DNA from: Pseudomonas fluorescens
GTDB taxonomy: Bacteria; Pseudomonadota; Gammaproteobacteria; Pseudomonadales; Pseudomonadaceae
DNA: 64,000 nucleotides
Assembly (NCBI RefSeq): GCF_004683905.1
Contig: NZ_CP038438.1
Span: forward strand, 4,278,001 to 4,342,000
Direction of reading: 5' to 3'
Program-made: the position numbers and the translations under genes
Notes under the pieces: model-generated
Database searches by the model: none
Told to the model about the DNA's origin: nothing
The model's input: only the letters and a program-made list of their open reading frames with translations
In this document: positions 53,893 through 63,168 of the stretch, in pieces
Layout of the letters: every line of letters begins with the position of its first letter
Numbering within the stretch: the stretch's first letter is position 1

Positions 53893-55872
53893 ATGAAACC
53901 TGTATTGCCCCACGCCCAACTCGACTGGGATGACCAGGGACGTCCGCGCTCGCGGGTGTTCGATGATGTGTATTTTTCCGACCAGTCGGGGCTGGATGAA
54001 ACCCGTTACGTGTTCCTCGAACAGAACCGTCTGGCCGAGCGCTTTGCCGCGCTGCCGGCGCACGGGCGGCTGGTGATCGGCGAAACCGGCTTCGGCACCG
54101 GGCTGAATTTCCTTTGCGCCTGGCAGTTGTTCGAACAGCACGCGGTGGCCGGTGCGCGGCTGCATTTCGTCAGCGTCGAAAAATACCCGTTGAGCCCGGC
54201 CGATCTGCAACGGGCGCTGGCCTTGTGGCCGCAGCTCAAGCCGCTGGCCGATCAGTTGCTGACGCAGTACGTGGCGATCCATCAGGGCTTTCAGCGGATC
54301 ATTCTCGGCAATGGCCGCGTGACGCTGACGCTGCTGATCGGCGATGCGCTGGAGCAACTGCCGCAACTCGATGCGCAGATTGATGCGTGGTTTCTCGACG
54401 GTTTCGCCCCGGCGAAAAACCCCGACATGTGGACCGCTGAACTGTTCGTCGAACTGGCTCGACTGGCCGCGCCGGGTTCGACCATCAGCACCTTCACCAG
54501 CACCGGTTGGGTGCGGCGTCTGCTCAACGCGGCCGGGTTCAAGATGAAACGCACGCCGGGCATCGGCCACAAGTGGGAGATCCTGCGCGGCGAGTTTCTC
54601 GGCTGGCCGCAGGACGTCGCGCCGCCGCTGCCGGACAAACCGTGGTTCGCCCGCCCTGCCCCGCTGACCGACGAGCGGCGCGCGCTGGTGATCGGCGCCG
54701 GGCTGGCCGGTTGTGCGACCGCTGCCAGCCTCGCCGCGCGCGGCTGGCACGTCAGTCTGCTGGAGCGTCACGAGGCCGTGGCGCAGGAGGCGTCGGGCAA
54801 TCCGCAGGGCGTGCTGTATCTGAAGTTATCAGCCCACGGCACCGCGTTGTCGCAACTGATCGTCAGCGGCTTCGGCTACACCCGCCGCCTGCTGGAAACC
54901 CTGCAACGCGGCACCGACTGGGACGATTGCGGCGTGCTGCAATTGGCTTTCAACACCAAGGAAGCCGAGCGTCAGGCGCAACTGGCCGCGGCATTCCCGG
55001 AAGATCTGGTGCACTGGCTTGATCAGCCGCAAGCCGAAATTCAAGCCGGGATTGCTGTGGCGCACGGCGGCTTGTTCTACCCCGAAGGCGGCTGGGTGCA
55101 TCCACCCGCGCTGTGCCAGGCGCAAGCCGCGCAAGCGAACATCGAACTGCTCAAGCATCACGAAGTGCTGGAACTGCGCAAGGTCGAAGGTCAGTGGCAA
55201 GCCCTCGACGGCGAGCGCGTGCTCGCCAGCGCGCCGGTGGTGATATTGGCCGGCGCGGCGGAGATCAAACGCTTTGCGCAAAGTGCCGAGTTGCCGCTCA
55301 AGCGCATTCGCGGGCAAATCACGCGCCTGCCGCAAACCGCTGAAAGCCAGGCGCTGCGCACCGTGGTCTGCGCCGAAGGTTATGTCGCCCCGGCACGTCT
55401 GGGTGAACACACGCTGGGTGCGAGTTTTGACTTCAACAGCGATGACCTGACACCGACCACCGCCGAACACCTGGGCAATCTGGCGATGCTCGAAGAGATC
55501 TCCGGCGATCTGGTGGCGCGCCTGCACATCAATCAACTGCCCCCGGAAACTCTGGAGGGACGCGCCGCATTCCGCTGCACCAGTCCCGACTATCTGCCGA
55601 TCGTCGGCCCCCTCGCCGACCGCGAAGCCTTCACTCAGGCCTACGCCGCGTTGAGCAAGGACGCGCGACAAGTGCCGGACATCGCCTGCCCGTGGCTCGA
55701 TGGCCTGTACGTCAACAGCGGCCACGGTTCACGCGGGCTGATCACCGCGCCGCTGTCGGGCGAACTGCTCGCGGCGTGGCTGGACAACGAGCCGCTGCCG
55801 CTGCCCCGAAGCGTCGCCGAGGCCTGCCATCCCAATCGTTTTGCACTGCGCACGTTGATTCGCGGCAAATGA
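53893..55872 (+). CDS. mnmC: Bifunctional tRNA mnm5s2U34 methyltransferase / FAD-dependent cmnm5s2U34 oxidoreductase
   Basis: A 659-residue fusion: N-terminal SAM methyltransferase (about 1-240; GETGFGTGLNFL, DGFAPAKNPDMW) and C-terminal FAD oxidase (about 255-659; VIGAGLAGCATAASLA, SGHGSRGLITAP). It performs the last two steps of mnm5s2U formation at the wobble base of several tRNAs. Confidence 0.95.
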   Translation: MKPVLPHAQLDWDDQGRPRSRVFDDVYFSDQSGLDETRYVFLEQNRLAERFAALPAHGRLVIGETGFGTGLNFLCAWQLFEQHAVAGARLHFVSVEKYPLSPADLQRALALWPQLKPLADQLLTQYVAIHQGFQRIILGNGRVTLTLLIGDALEQLPQLDAQIDAWFLDGFAPAKNPDMWTAELFVELARLAAPGSTISTFTSTGWVRRLLNAAGFKMKRTPGIGHKWEILRGEFLGWPQDVAPPLPDKPWFARPAPLTDERRALVIGAGLAGCATAASLAARGWHVSLLERHEAVAQEASGNPQGVLYLKLSAHGTALSQLIVSGFGYTRRLLETLQRGTDWDDCGVLQLAFNTKEAERQAQLAAAFPEDLVHWLDQPQAEIQAGIAVAHGGLFYPEGGWVHPPALCQAQAAQANIELLKHHEVLELRKVEGQWQALDGERVLASAPVVILAGAAEIKRFAQSAELPLKRIRGQITRLPQTAESQALRTVVCAEGYVAPARLGEHTLGASFDFNSDDLTPTTAEHLGNLAMLEEISGDLVARLHINQLPPETLEGRAAFRCTSPDYLPIVGPLADREAFTQAYAALSKDARQVPDIACPWLDGLYVNSGHGSRGLITAPLSGELLAAWLDNEPLPLPRSVAEACHPNRFALRTLIRGK

Positions 55873-55878
55873 AAAATC

Positions 55879-55901
55879 GCGACTGGCCGCTGGTCAGTCG
55901 C
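55879..55901 (+). terminator. Hairpin behind mnmC
   Basis: GCGACTGGCC pairs with GGTCAGTCGC (one G-U) around a 3-base loop, 6 bp after the mnmC stop. There is no T-run, so termination is uncertain. Confidence 0.5.
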
Positions 55902-56021
55902 CCCCTCTTATAACTCATCGTTCTAAAACTCCCACATCTGCAGCGGGTCAGTTTCTGAGTACCGGCCATTTTGGCCTGACTTGAATCACCCCTCCCCAAC
56001 GGAAAAACCGGTAAGGACTTT

Positions 56022-57794
56022 ATGTGCGGATTAGCTGGCGAGTTACGTTTTGATCATCAACCTGCAGACCTTGCAGCGGTAGAGCGAATCACCCATCACC
56101 TAGCCCCTCGCGGCCCCGATGCGTGGGGCTTCCATGCCCAAGGGCCGATTGCCCTGGGCCATCGTCGCCTGAAAATCATGGACCTGTCGGACGGCTCGGC
56201 GCAGCCGATGATCGACAGCCAACTCGGTTTGTCCCTGGCCTTCAATGGCGCGATCTACAACTTCCCGGAACTGCGCGCCGAACTCGAAGCGCTGGGCTAC
56301 GCCTTCTATTCCGGTGGCGACACCGAAGTGCTGCTCAAGGGCTACCACGCCTGGGGCGAAGCGCTGCTGCCGAAACTCAACGGCATGTTCGCGTTCGCCA
56401 TCTGGGAGCGTGATGCCCAGCGCCTGTTCATCGCTCGCGACCGTCTCGGCGTGAAGCCTTTGTACCTGTCGCGCACCGGCCAGCGTTTGCGCTTTGCCTC
56501 GGCCCTGCCGGCGCTGCTCAAGGGCGGCGACATCAACCCGATCCTCGATCCGGTGGCGCTCAACCACTATCTGAATTTCCACGCGGTGGTGCCCGCTCCA
56601 CGCACCTTGCTCGCGGGCATCGAAAAGCTGCCGCCAGCGACCTGGATGCGCGTCGAAGCCGATGGCCGCACCGAGCAGAAAACCTGGTGGACCCTGCCCT
56701 ACGGCCCACATGACGACGAGAAAAACCTGACCCTCGAAGACTGGCGCGACCGCGTGCTCGACAGCACCCGCGAGGCCGTGGCAATCCGTCAACGCGCAGC
56801 GGTGGATGTCGGCGTGCTGCTTTCCGGCGGTGTCGATTCGAGCATGCTCGTCGGCCTGCTGCGAGAAGTCGGGGTGGAGAACCTGTCGACCTTTTCCATC
56901 GGTTTTCAGGATGCCGGCGGCGAGCGTGGCGATGAGTTCCAGTATTCCGATCTGATCGCCAAGCACTACGGCACTCAACATCATCAATTGCGCATCGACG
57001 AAAAAGAGATCATCGAGCAACTGCCCGCTGCGTTCCGTGCGATGAGCGAGCCGATGGTCAGCCACGACTGCATCGCCTTCTACCTGTTGTCGCGCGAAGT
57101 GGCCAAGCATTGCAAAGTGGTGCAGAGCGGCCAGGGCGCGGATGAGCTGTTCGCCGGTTATCACTGGTATCCGCAAGTCGACGGCGCAGCGGATCCGTAT
57201 GCAGCCTATCGCGCGGCGTTTTTCGACCGCAGCTACGAAGACTACGCGGCCACCGTACAGCCGAAATGGCTGACCGCGAATGACGCGGCCGGCGACTTCG
57301 TGAAGGAGCATTTCGCTCAACCCGGAGCTGATGCGGCAGTGGATAAAGCCCTACGTCTGGACAGCACGGTGATGCTGGTGGACGACCCGGTCAAACGCGT
57401 CGACAACATGACCATGGCCTGGGGCCTGGAAGCGCGCACGCCGTTTCTCGACTATCGACTGGTGGAACTCTCGGCGCGGATTCCCGGCCAGTTCAAGCTG
57501 CCGGACGGCGGCAAACAGGTGCTCAAAGAAGCTGCACGTCTGGTGATTCCAAGCGAAGTGATCGACCGCAAGAAAGGCTATTTCCCGGTGCCGGGCCTCA
57601 AGCACTTGCAAGGCGACACCCTGAACTGGGTGCGTGAACTGCTGCTGGATCCGAGCCAGGATCGTGGCCTGTTCAACCCGGCCATGCTCGACAAATTGCT
57701 GACTGACCCGCAGGGCCAACTGACGCCGTTGCGCGGCTCGAAACTGTGGCAACTGGCGGCTCTGAACCTGTGGCTCAGTGAACAAGGAATCTGA
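56022..57794 (+). CDS. asnO: N-acetylglutaminylglutamine amidotransferase (asparagine synthase family)
   Basis: A 590-residue AsnB-type enzyme with N-terminal glutamine amidotransferase nucleophile Cys2 (MCGLAGELRFD), AIYNFPELRAELE and the ATP-pyrophosphatase loop LLSGGVDSSMLVG. It amidates N-acetylglutaminylglutamine to the osmolyte NAGGN. The identification rests on the next two genes: ngg starts 3 bp after its stop and the M42 peptidase follows. Confidence 0.92.
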   Translation: MCGLAGELRFDHQPADLAAVERITHHLAPRGPDAWGFHAQGPIALGHRRLKIMDLSDGSAQPMIDSQLGLSLAFNGAIYNFPELRAELEALGYAFYSGGDTEVLLKGYHAWGEALLPKLNGMFAFAIWERDAQRLFIARDRLGVKPLYLSRTGQRLRFASALPALLKGGDINPILDPVALNHYLNFHAVVPAPRTLLAGIEKLPPATWMRVEADGRTEQKTWWTLPYGPHDDEKNLTLEDWRDRVLDSTREAVAIRQRAAVDVGVLLSGGVDSSMLVGLLREVGVENLSTFSIGFQDAGGERGDEFQYSDLIAKHYGTQHHQLRIDEKEIIEQLPAAFRAMSEPMVSHDCIAFYLLSREVAKHCKVVQSGQGADELFAGYHWYPQVDGAADPYAAYRAAFFDRSYEDYAATVQPKWLTANDAAGDFVKEHFAQPGADAAVDKALRLDSTVMLVDDPVKRVDNMTMAWGLEARTPFLDYRLVELSARIPGQFKLPDGGKQVLKEAARLVIPSEVIDRKKGYFPVPGLKHLQGDTLNWVRELLLDPSQDRGLFNPAMLDKLLTDPQGQLTPLRGSKLWQLAALNLWLSEQGI

Positions 57795-57797
57795 TTG

Positions 57798-59546
57798 ATG
57801 AAACCTCACGCCACAGCGATCAATCAGCGCCTGTTACGCGGTCAGACACCGTCGTATGAACGCTTGCAGGCGCGTCTGGCCGAAGACGGCAGCGAACTCG
57901 GCGCCGACCCCATCGCCGTACATTGCGGTTGGGGTCGGCTGCTGATCGGCCACACTTTCCCTGACCCGGCGACGCTGGCGCAGGAACTGCTCAACGAGCA
58001 GCCCGGCGAACGCGATATCGCCCTTTATGTCGCCGCACCGCAGCAGATTCTCGGGCTGGAACCGACGCAACTGTTTCTCGACCCATCCGATACTCTGCGC
58101 CTGTGGTTCAGCGATTACCGCCAGGCCACCCGCGTGTTTCGCGGCTTCCGCATTCGCCGCGCGCAAAGCGAAGCGGACTGGCAAGCGATCAATCTGCTGT
58201 ATCAGGCACGCGGCATGTTGCCGATCGATGCCACGCGCCTGACCCCGCATCATCAGGGCGGCCCGGTGTACTGGCTGGCCGAAGATGAAGACAGTGGCGC
58301 GGTAATCGGCAGCGTCATGGGCCTCAATCACCAGAAAGCCTTCAACGATCCGGAACATGGCAGCAGCCTGTGGTGCCTGGCGGTGGATCCGCAGTGCTCG
58401 CGGCCCGGTGTCGGTGAAGTGCTGGTGCGGCATTTGATCGAGCACTTCATGAGTCGCGGCCTGAGTTATCTGGATCTGTCGGTGCTGCATGACAACCGTC
58501 AGGCCAAAAATCTTTACGCCAAGCTCGGTTTTCGCAACCTCTCGACCTTCGCCATCAAGCGCAAGAACGGCATCAATCAGACGCTGTTCCTCGGGCCCGG
58601 GCCGGAAGCCAACTTCAACCCTTATGCGCGGATCATCGTCGAGGAAGCGCACCGGCGCGGCATCGACGTGCAGGTGGACGATGCCGAAGCCGGGCTGTTC
58701 ACCCTCAGCCATGGCGGGCGCCGGGTACGTTGCCGCGAATCGTTGAGCGACCTGACCAGCGCGATCAGCATGAGTCTGTGTCAGGACAAAAGCCTGACCC
58801 ACAAAGTGTTGAAAGGCGCCGGCCTGAAGCTGCCTTCGCAGCAACTGGCGGGCAACGCCGACGACAACCTGGCGTTTCTTGACGAGCATCAGCGTGTGGT
58901 GGTCAAGCCGCTCGACGGTGAACAAGGCCAGGGCGTGGCGGTGGATCTACAGAGCATCGAAGAGGTGCAGCAGGCCATCGAAGCCGCCAAGCGTTTCGAC
59001 AGCCGCGTACTGCTGGAAAGCTTCCACGAAGGCCTCGACCTGCGGATTCTGGTGATCGGTTTTGAAGTGGTGGCCGCAGCAATTCGCCGTCCCGCGGAAG
59101 TGGTCGGTGACGGCCATCATTCGATCGGTGCATTGATCGAGGCGCAGAGCCGCCGTCGGCAAGCCGCTACCAGTGGCGAGAGCAAGATCCCGCTGGATCA
59201 CGAAACCCAGCGCACCCTGCACGCGGCCGGGTATGACTACAGCAGCATCCTGCCGGCGGGCGAGCACCTGTTCGTGCGTCGCACGGCCAATCTGCACACC
59301 GGTGGCACGCTGGAGGATGTCACGGCAATTCTGCACCCGACCCTGGTCGATGCCGCCGTCCGTGCGGCGCGAGCGCTGGACATTCCGATGGTCGGCCTCG
59401 ACCTGATGGTGCCGGCGGCGGATCAACCGGAGTACGTGTTTATCGAAGCCAATGAACGCGCCGGCCTGGCCAATCACGAGCCGCAGCCGACGGCAGAGCG
59501 ATTTGTCGATCTGTTGTTTCCGCACAGTCAGCCGGCTGTTTCTTGA
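57798..59546 (+). CDS. ngg: N-acetylglutaminylglutamine synthetase (GNAT plus ATP-grasp)
   Basis: A 582-residue fusion: GNAT acetyltransferase domain at about 100-270 (LWCLAVDPQCSRPGVGEVLV) and an ATP-grasp ligase at about 330-580 (VVVKPLDGEQGQGVAVDL; VFIEANERAGLANHEP). Together they acetylate and join glutamine residues. ATG 57798 is used instead of the TTG just before it. Coupled to the upstream amidotransferase. Confidence 0.93.
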   Translation: MKPHATAINQRLLRGQTPSYERLQARLAEDGSELGADPIAVHCGWGRLLIGHTFPDPATLAQELLNEQPGERDIALYVAAPQQILGLEPTQLFLDPSDTLRLWFSDYRQATRVFRGFRIRRAQSEADWQAINLLYQARGMLPIDATRLTPHHQGGPVYWLAEDEDSGAVIGSVMGLNHQKAFNDPEHGSSLWCLAVDPQCSRPGVGEVLVRHLIEHFMSRGLSYLDLSVLHDNRQAKNLYAKLGFRNLSTFAIKRKNGINQTLFLGPGPEANFNPYARIIVEEAHRRGIDVQVDDAEAGLFTLSHGGRRVRCRESLSDLTSAISMSLCQDKSLTHKVLKGAGLKLPSQQLAGNADDNLAFLDEHQRVVVKPLDGEQGQGVAVDLQSIEEVQQAIEAAKRFDSRVLLESFHEGLDLRILVIGFEVVAAAIRRPAEVVGDGHHSIGALIEAQSRRRQAATSGESKIPLDHETQRTLHAAGYDYSSILPAGEHLFVRRTANLHTGGTLEDVTAILHPTLVDAAVRAARALDIPMVGLDLMVPAADQPEYVFIEANERAGLANHEPQPTAERFVDLLFPHSQPAVS

Positions 59547-59568
59547 TTCCGAGGTGTCAGGACTGACG

Positions 59569-59638
59569 CCTTCGCGAGCAAGCCCGCTCCCACAGGTTCA
59601 ACGCATTCCAAATGTGGGAGCGGGCTTGCTCGCGAAGG
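59569..59638. repeat. REP-like inverted pair (GGGAGCGGGCTTGC family)
   Basis: CCTTCGCGAGCAAGCCCGCT and its complement about 20 bp apart, inside the ngg-peptidase gap within the NAGGN operon. Confidence 0.85.
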
Positions 59639-59710
59639 GGCCGGATCAGGCACTACAAATCTTTCCCCTCATCGAAACCATCGATGCGCCTCAACTCATC
59701 AGGAGTTTCC

Positions 59711-60901
59711 ATGACCACTCAAATCCCCGAACCGGATCTGAACTACCTGCAAAAAGTCCTGCTGGAAATGCTCGCCATTCCCAGCCCTACCGGGTTCACC
59801 GACACCATCGTGCGCTACGTCGCCGAGCGTCTGGAAGAACTTGGCATCCCTTTCGAAATGACCCGTCGCGGCACCATTCGCGCCACCCTCAAGGGCAAGA
59901 AAAACAGCCCCGACCGCGCCGTCTCCGCGCACCTCGACACCATCGGCGCCGCAGTGCGTGCAGTGAAAGACAACGGTCGTCTGACCCTGGCCCCGGTCGG
60001 TTGCTGGTCGAGCCGCTTTGCCGAGGGCAGCAGGGTCAGCCTGTTCACCGACAACGGCGTGATTCGTGGCAGCGTGCTGCCGCTGATGGCCTCCGGGCAC
60101 GCGTTCAACACCGCGGTGGACGAGATGCCGATCAGTTGGGATCACGTCGAACTGCGTCTGGATGCCTACTGCGCGACCAAGGCCGATTGCGACTCGCTGG
60201 GCATCAGCGTCGGCGACGTGGTGGCGTTCGACCCGCTGCCGGAGTTCACCGACAGCGGTCACATCAGCGCCCGTCACCTCGACGACAAGGCCGGGGTTGC
60301 GGCATTGCTCGCTGCGCTCAAAGCCATCGTCGAGAGCGGTCAGGAGTTGATGATCGACTGTCACCCACTGTTCACCATCACTGAAGAAACCGGTAGCGGT
60401 GCGGCGGCGGCATTGCCATGGGACGTCAGCGAATTCGTCGGTATCGACATCGCGCCGGTCGCGCCCGGCCAGCACTCCAGCGAACACGCGGTGAGCGTGG
60501 CGATGCAGGACTCCGGTGGCCCTTACGACTATCACCTGTCGCGGCATTTGCTGCGTCTGGCCGGTGAAAACGAACTGCCGGTACGGCGCGACCTGTTCCG
60601 CTATTACTTCAGCGACGCGCATTCGGCGGTGACTGCCGGGCACGATATCCGCACCGCCCTGCTCGCCTTTGGCTGCGACGCGACCCATGGTTATGAACGT
60701 ACGCACATCGACAGTCTGGCGGCGCTCAGTCGTTTGCTCGGGGCGTACATTTTGAGTCCGCCGGTATTTGCCAGCGATGCGGCGCCGGCCAATGCTTCGC
60801 TGGATCGCTTCAGTCACCAGATCGAACATGAGACACAGATGGAGAGCGATACGCGAGTGCCGTCGGTGGACAGTCTGGTGGGGCAGCGCTCCGACAGTTG
60901 A
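59711..60901 (+). CDS. M42 family peptidase of the NAGGN osmoprotectant cluster
   Basis: A 396-residue metallopeptidase with SAHLDTIGAAVRA, ARHLDDKAGVAALLAAL and the catalytic Glu pair in FTITEETGSGAAAA. ATG 59711 follows AGGAG by 6 bp. In many gammaproteobacteria this family always accompanies the NAGGN synthesis genes; its substrate (possibly NAGGN turnover) is not established. Confidence 0.9.
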   Translation: MTTQIPEPDLNYLQKVLLEMLAIPSPTGFTDTIVRYVAERLEELGIPFEMTRRGTIRATLKGKKNSPDRAVSAHLDTIGAAVRAVKDNGRLTLAPVGCWSSRFAEGSRVSLFTDNGVIRGSVLPLMASGHAFNTAVDEMPISWDHVELRLDAYCATKADCDSLGISVGDVVAFDPLPEFTDSGHISARHLDDKAGVAALLAALKAIVESGQELMIDCHPLFTITEETGSGAAAALPWDVSEFVGIDIAPVAPGQHSSEHAVSVAMQDSGGPYDYHLSRHLLRLAGENELPVRRDLFRYYFSDAHSAVTAGHDIRTALLAFGCDATHGYERTHIDSLAALSRLLGAYILSPPVFASDAAPANASLDRFSHQIEHETQMESDTRVPSVDSLVGQRSDS

Positions 60902-60925
60902 ATCCTTGTTATCTGAACTATGGCT

Positions 60926-60990
60926 ATCGCGAGCAGGCTCACTCCTACAGTTGGAATGCATTTCCTTGTAGGAGTGAGCCTGCTCGCGAT
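60926..60990. repeat. REP-like inverted pair (TGTAGGAG family)
   Basis: ATCGCGAGCAGGCTCACTCC and its exact complement, with a short spacer between. It lies behind the M42 peptidase gene. Confidence 0.85.
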
Positions 60991-61071
60991 GAGGCCGGTA
61001 CAAACCACACAAAACTGGCAGCCAGCCACCAATCGCCGTAGCATCCCGTCATTGATTTAGCCGAGGTGCCC

Positions 61072-61299
61072 ATGCTGATTCCCTACGACGCTCTTGAAGT
61101 CGACACCCTCACCCGCCTGATCGAGGACTTCGTCACCCGCGACGGCACCGACAACGGTGATGACACACCGCTGGAAACCCGCGTGCTGCGCGTGCGCCAG
61201 GCGCTGACCAAAGGCCAGGCGCTGATTGTTTTCGACCCGGAAAGCGAGCAATGCCAGTTGATGCTCAAACACGACGTGCCCAAGCACCTGTTCGACTAG
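61072..61299 (+). CDS. yheU: YheU family protein
   Basis: A 75-residue acidic protein (MLIPYDALEVDTLTRLIEDF; TREG-like VTRDGTDNGD). ATG 61072 follows GAGG by 5 bp, so the earlier GTG 61066 is rejected. Function unknown. Its last bases overlap the end of the convergent CsrA-family gene by 4 bp. Confidence 0.88.
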   Translation: MLIPYDALEVDTLTRLIEDFVTRDGTDNGDDTPLETRVLRVRQALTKGQALIVFDPESEQCQLMLKHDVPKHLFD

Positions 61300-61481
61300 C
61301 GGACCTTTTCGGTGACCTGTTTGCGCTGGATCCGCTGATAGACTTCAGAACGGTGCACATTGACCTTCTGCGGCGCCTCGACACCAAAGCGCACGCTGGA
61401 ACCGTTGACTGACAGTACGCGCACGGAAATGTCGTCACCGATGGAAATCAACTCGCCCACAACACGGCTGAGTACAAGCAT
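61296..61481 (-). CDS. rsmI: CsrA/Rsm family RNA-binding regulator, RsmI-like
   Basis: A 61-residue CsrA protein (MLVLSRVVGELISIGDDISV; VHRSEVYQRIQ). Leu4 and Arg44 of the RNA-binding edges are kept. The MLVLSR start and FGVEAP block resemble RsmI more than RsmA or RsmE by memory. Such proteins block translation at ANGGA sites near start codons. An AAGGA site 8 bp before its own ATG may allow self-repression. Confidence 0.88.
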   Translation of the reverse strand: MLVLSRVVGELISIGDDISVRVLSVNGSSVRFGVEAPQKVNVHRSEVYQRIQRKQVTEKVR

Positions 61482-61489
61482 GGAGTTCG

Positions 61490-61512
61490 TCCTTCAGGGT
61501 TAGCCAGCCCTG
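61490..61512 (-). promoter_or_regulatory. Leader hairpin and GGA ribosome-binding site of the CsrA-family gene
   Basis: AAGGA (61490-61494 on the - strand) is the ribosome-binding site, immediately after a short stem CAGGG/CCCTG (61495-61512). The GGA and adjacent hairpin match the pattern of CsrA autoregulatory sites; binding itself is inference. Confidence 0.45.
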
Positions 61513-61627
61513 AAGATGCGCGGTGGGCACGCGCTCCACAATGGGTCGCGAGCAATTCAGTCTTGCCCTACACCCACAGGCGCTGCGCCCGTCAGACGTT
61601 TCCTGCAAATCGCTAAACAGCCTCGCC

Positions 61628-61960
61628 TCACGCAGCGGAAAAGCGCGGACCGAACAGAATCACGCTCGCGCCGATCACGCACAGCGCCACGCCGATCCAG
61701 TCCGAACTCAAAGGGCGAACGCGCTCGACCACCGCCAGCCAGCCGATCGACGCGACGATGTAGATTCCGCCATACGCGGCATAGGCGCGCCCGGCGTAAG
61801 CCGCTTCGACGCGGGTCAATAACAGGGCGAACAGGGTCAGGCTGAGCAGCGCCGGGATCACCCACAAGGCACTTTTGCCCTGACGCAGCCACATGAAAAA
61901 GGCGAAACAACCGGCGATTTCAAACAGCGCCGCGAGGAAGAACCACAGGTAATTGAGCAT
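61628..61960 (-). CDS. ynfA: YnfA family inner-membrane protein
   Basis: A 110-residue protein with four helices (LWFFLAALFEIAGCFAFFMW; AYAAYGGIYIVASIGWL), typical UPF0060/YnfA, an SMR-like family. Drug-export activity has been proposed for some members. Neighbours give no hint. Confidence 0.92.
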   Translation of the reverse strand: MLNYLWFFLAALFEIAGCFAFFMWLRQGKSALWVIPALLSLTLFALLLTRVEAAYAGRAYAAYGGIYIVASIGWLAVVERVRPLSSDWIGVALCVIGASVILFGPRFSAA

Positions 61961-62023
61961 TGATGCGTCTCGACAGGGTGACCATTGCGGCCACCCTAAC
62001 GACGCAACATCCTCGGGGCAAGT

Positions 62024-62839
62024 TCAGCCGTTGGTTTGTCTGGCCTTGGCGCGCATTTTATCGGCCATGGTGGTCATTTCGTTGTAGATCAGTTGCGGGT
62101 TCTTCTGTTTGATCGCCCAGGCCATGCGCCCCTGCTCGTGCGGCAGGATCATGAATTCGCCGGCAGCCACTTGCTGGTAGATATAGTCTGCAATGTCGGC
62201 AGCCGTGATCGGCGAACTTTCCAGCAACTTGCCGACTTGGGCTTTCATGGCCGGGGTCGGGCCACGGAACGAGTCGAGCAAGTTGGTCTGGAAGAACGAC
62301 GGGCAGACCACATGCACGCTGACTTCCTGCTGCGCCAGTTCGATCAGCAAACTTTCCGACAGCGCCACTACACCGGCCTTGGCCACGTTGTAGTTGCTCA
62401 TCGCCGGGCCTTGCATCAGTGCAGCCATCGAAGCGATGTTGATGATCTTGCCTTTGCTCTGTTCGAGCAGCGGCAGGAACGCCTTGCAGCCCTTGACCAC
62501 CCCCATCAGGTTGATCGCGATCTGCCAGTCCCAATCCTCCAGCGACAGTTCGCTGAAGAATCCGCCGGACGCCACACCGGCGTTGTTGACGATGACATCG
62601 ATACCGCCGAGCTTCACCTCGCAAGCCTGGGCAAACGCGGTGAGCTGGCTGTAGTCACGCACATCGCAACGTTGGGTGAAACCGTCACCACCGGCCTCGC
62701 GCACCAGCTTCAGGGTTTCCTGCAGGCCAGCTTCGCTGACGTCGGACAAGGCCAGCTGCCAGCCTTCACGCGCCCAGCGCAGCGCGATTTCGCGACCCAA
62801 ACCTGAGCCCGCACCCGTGATCATCATGCGATTTTGCAT
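62024..62839 (-). CDS. SDR family oxidoreductase
   Basis: A 271-residue short-chain dehydrogenase: MITGAGSGLGREIA, NNAGVASGG, serine in IINIASM and catalytic YNVAKAG. ATG 62839 (MQNRMMITGAG) is the start since the longer frame upstream lacks family similarity. Substrate unknown. Confidence 0.9.
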   Translation of the reverse strand: MQNRMMITGAGSGLGREIALRWAREGWQLALSDVSEAGLQETLKLVREAGGDGFTQRCDVRDYSQLTAFAQACEVKLGGIDVIVNNAGVASGGFFSELSLEDWDWQIAINLMGVVKGCKAFLPLLEQSKGKIINIASMAALMQGPAMSNYNVAKAGVVALSESLLIELAQQEVSVHVVCPSFFQTNLLDSFRGPTPAMKAQVGKLLESSPITAADIADYIYQQVAAGEFMILPHEQGRMAWAIKQKNPQLIYNEMTTMADKMRAKARQTNG

Positions 62840-62928
62840 AGCAGACAGCCTTGTTGTTCCGTAGGAGATGCACGGAGTGTAGCGAAGGAACACTGGCCAC
62901 CCACGCTCCATCAGATTGCTGAATACAG

Positions 62929-63005
62929 GATCAAAAGATCGCAGCCTGCGGCAGCGCCTACATGAATTCCCTGTAGGAGCTGCCGAAGGCTGCGATCTTT
63001 TGATC
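62929..63005. repeat. Palindromic pair (AAAGATCGCAGCCT family)
   Basis: GATCAAAAGATCGCAGCCTG and the inverted GGCTGCGATCTTTTGATC, with an inner arm TGTAGGAGCTGCC. This is the common Pseudomonas intergenic repeat. It lies in the 329-bp gap between the SDR gene and the DUF3309 gene; the rest of that gap is AT-rich and probably holds the DUF3309 promoter. Confidence 0.8.
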
Positions 63006-63168
63006 TCGCGCTTTAAAGGAAATAAACGAGTAATCCAAATACATTAAAAAAACATTGAATTTTCTTTCATCCGCACCGGTCGGAATTTGTAAGCCGTCTG
63101 GAATTAGTTAGCCTCCAGTCGCCCTTGAACACCAAGTCTTCTCGAACGCTATAAACAAGGAAATCGAC

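Noticed and set aside
25404..63005. CRISPR array from the recurrent palindromic sequences
   Set aside because: The repeats are isolated inverted pairs at gene ends, not regularly spaced direct repeats, and no cas gene is present.
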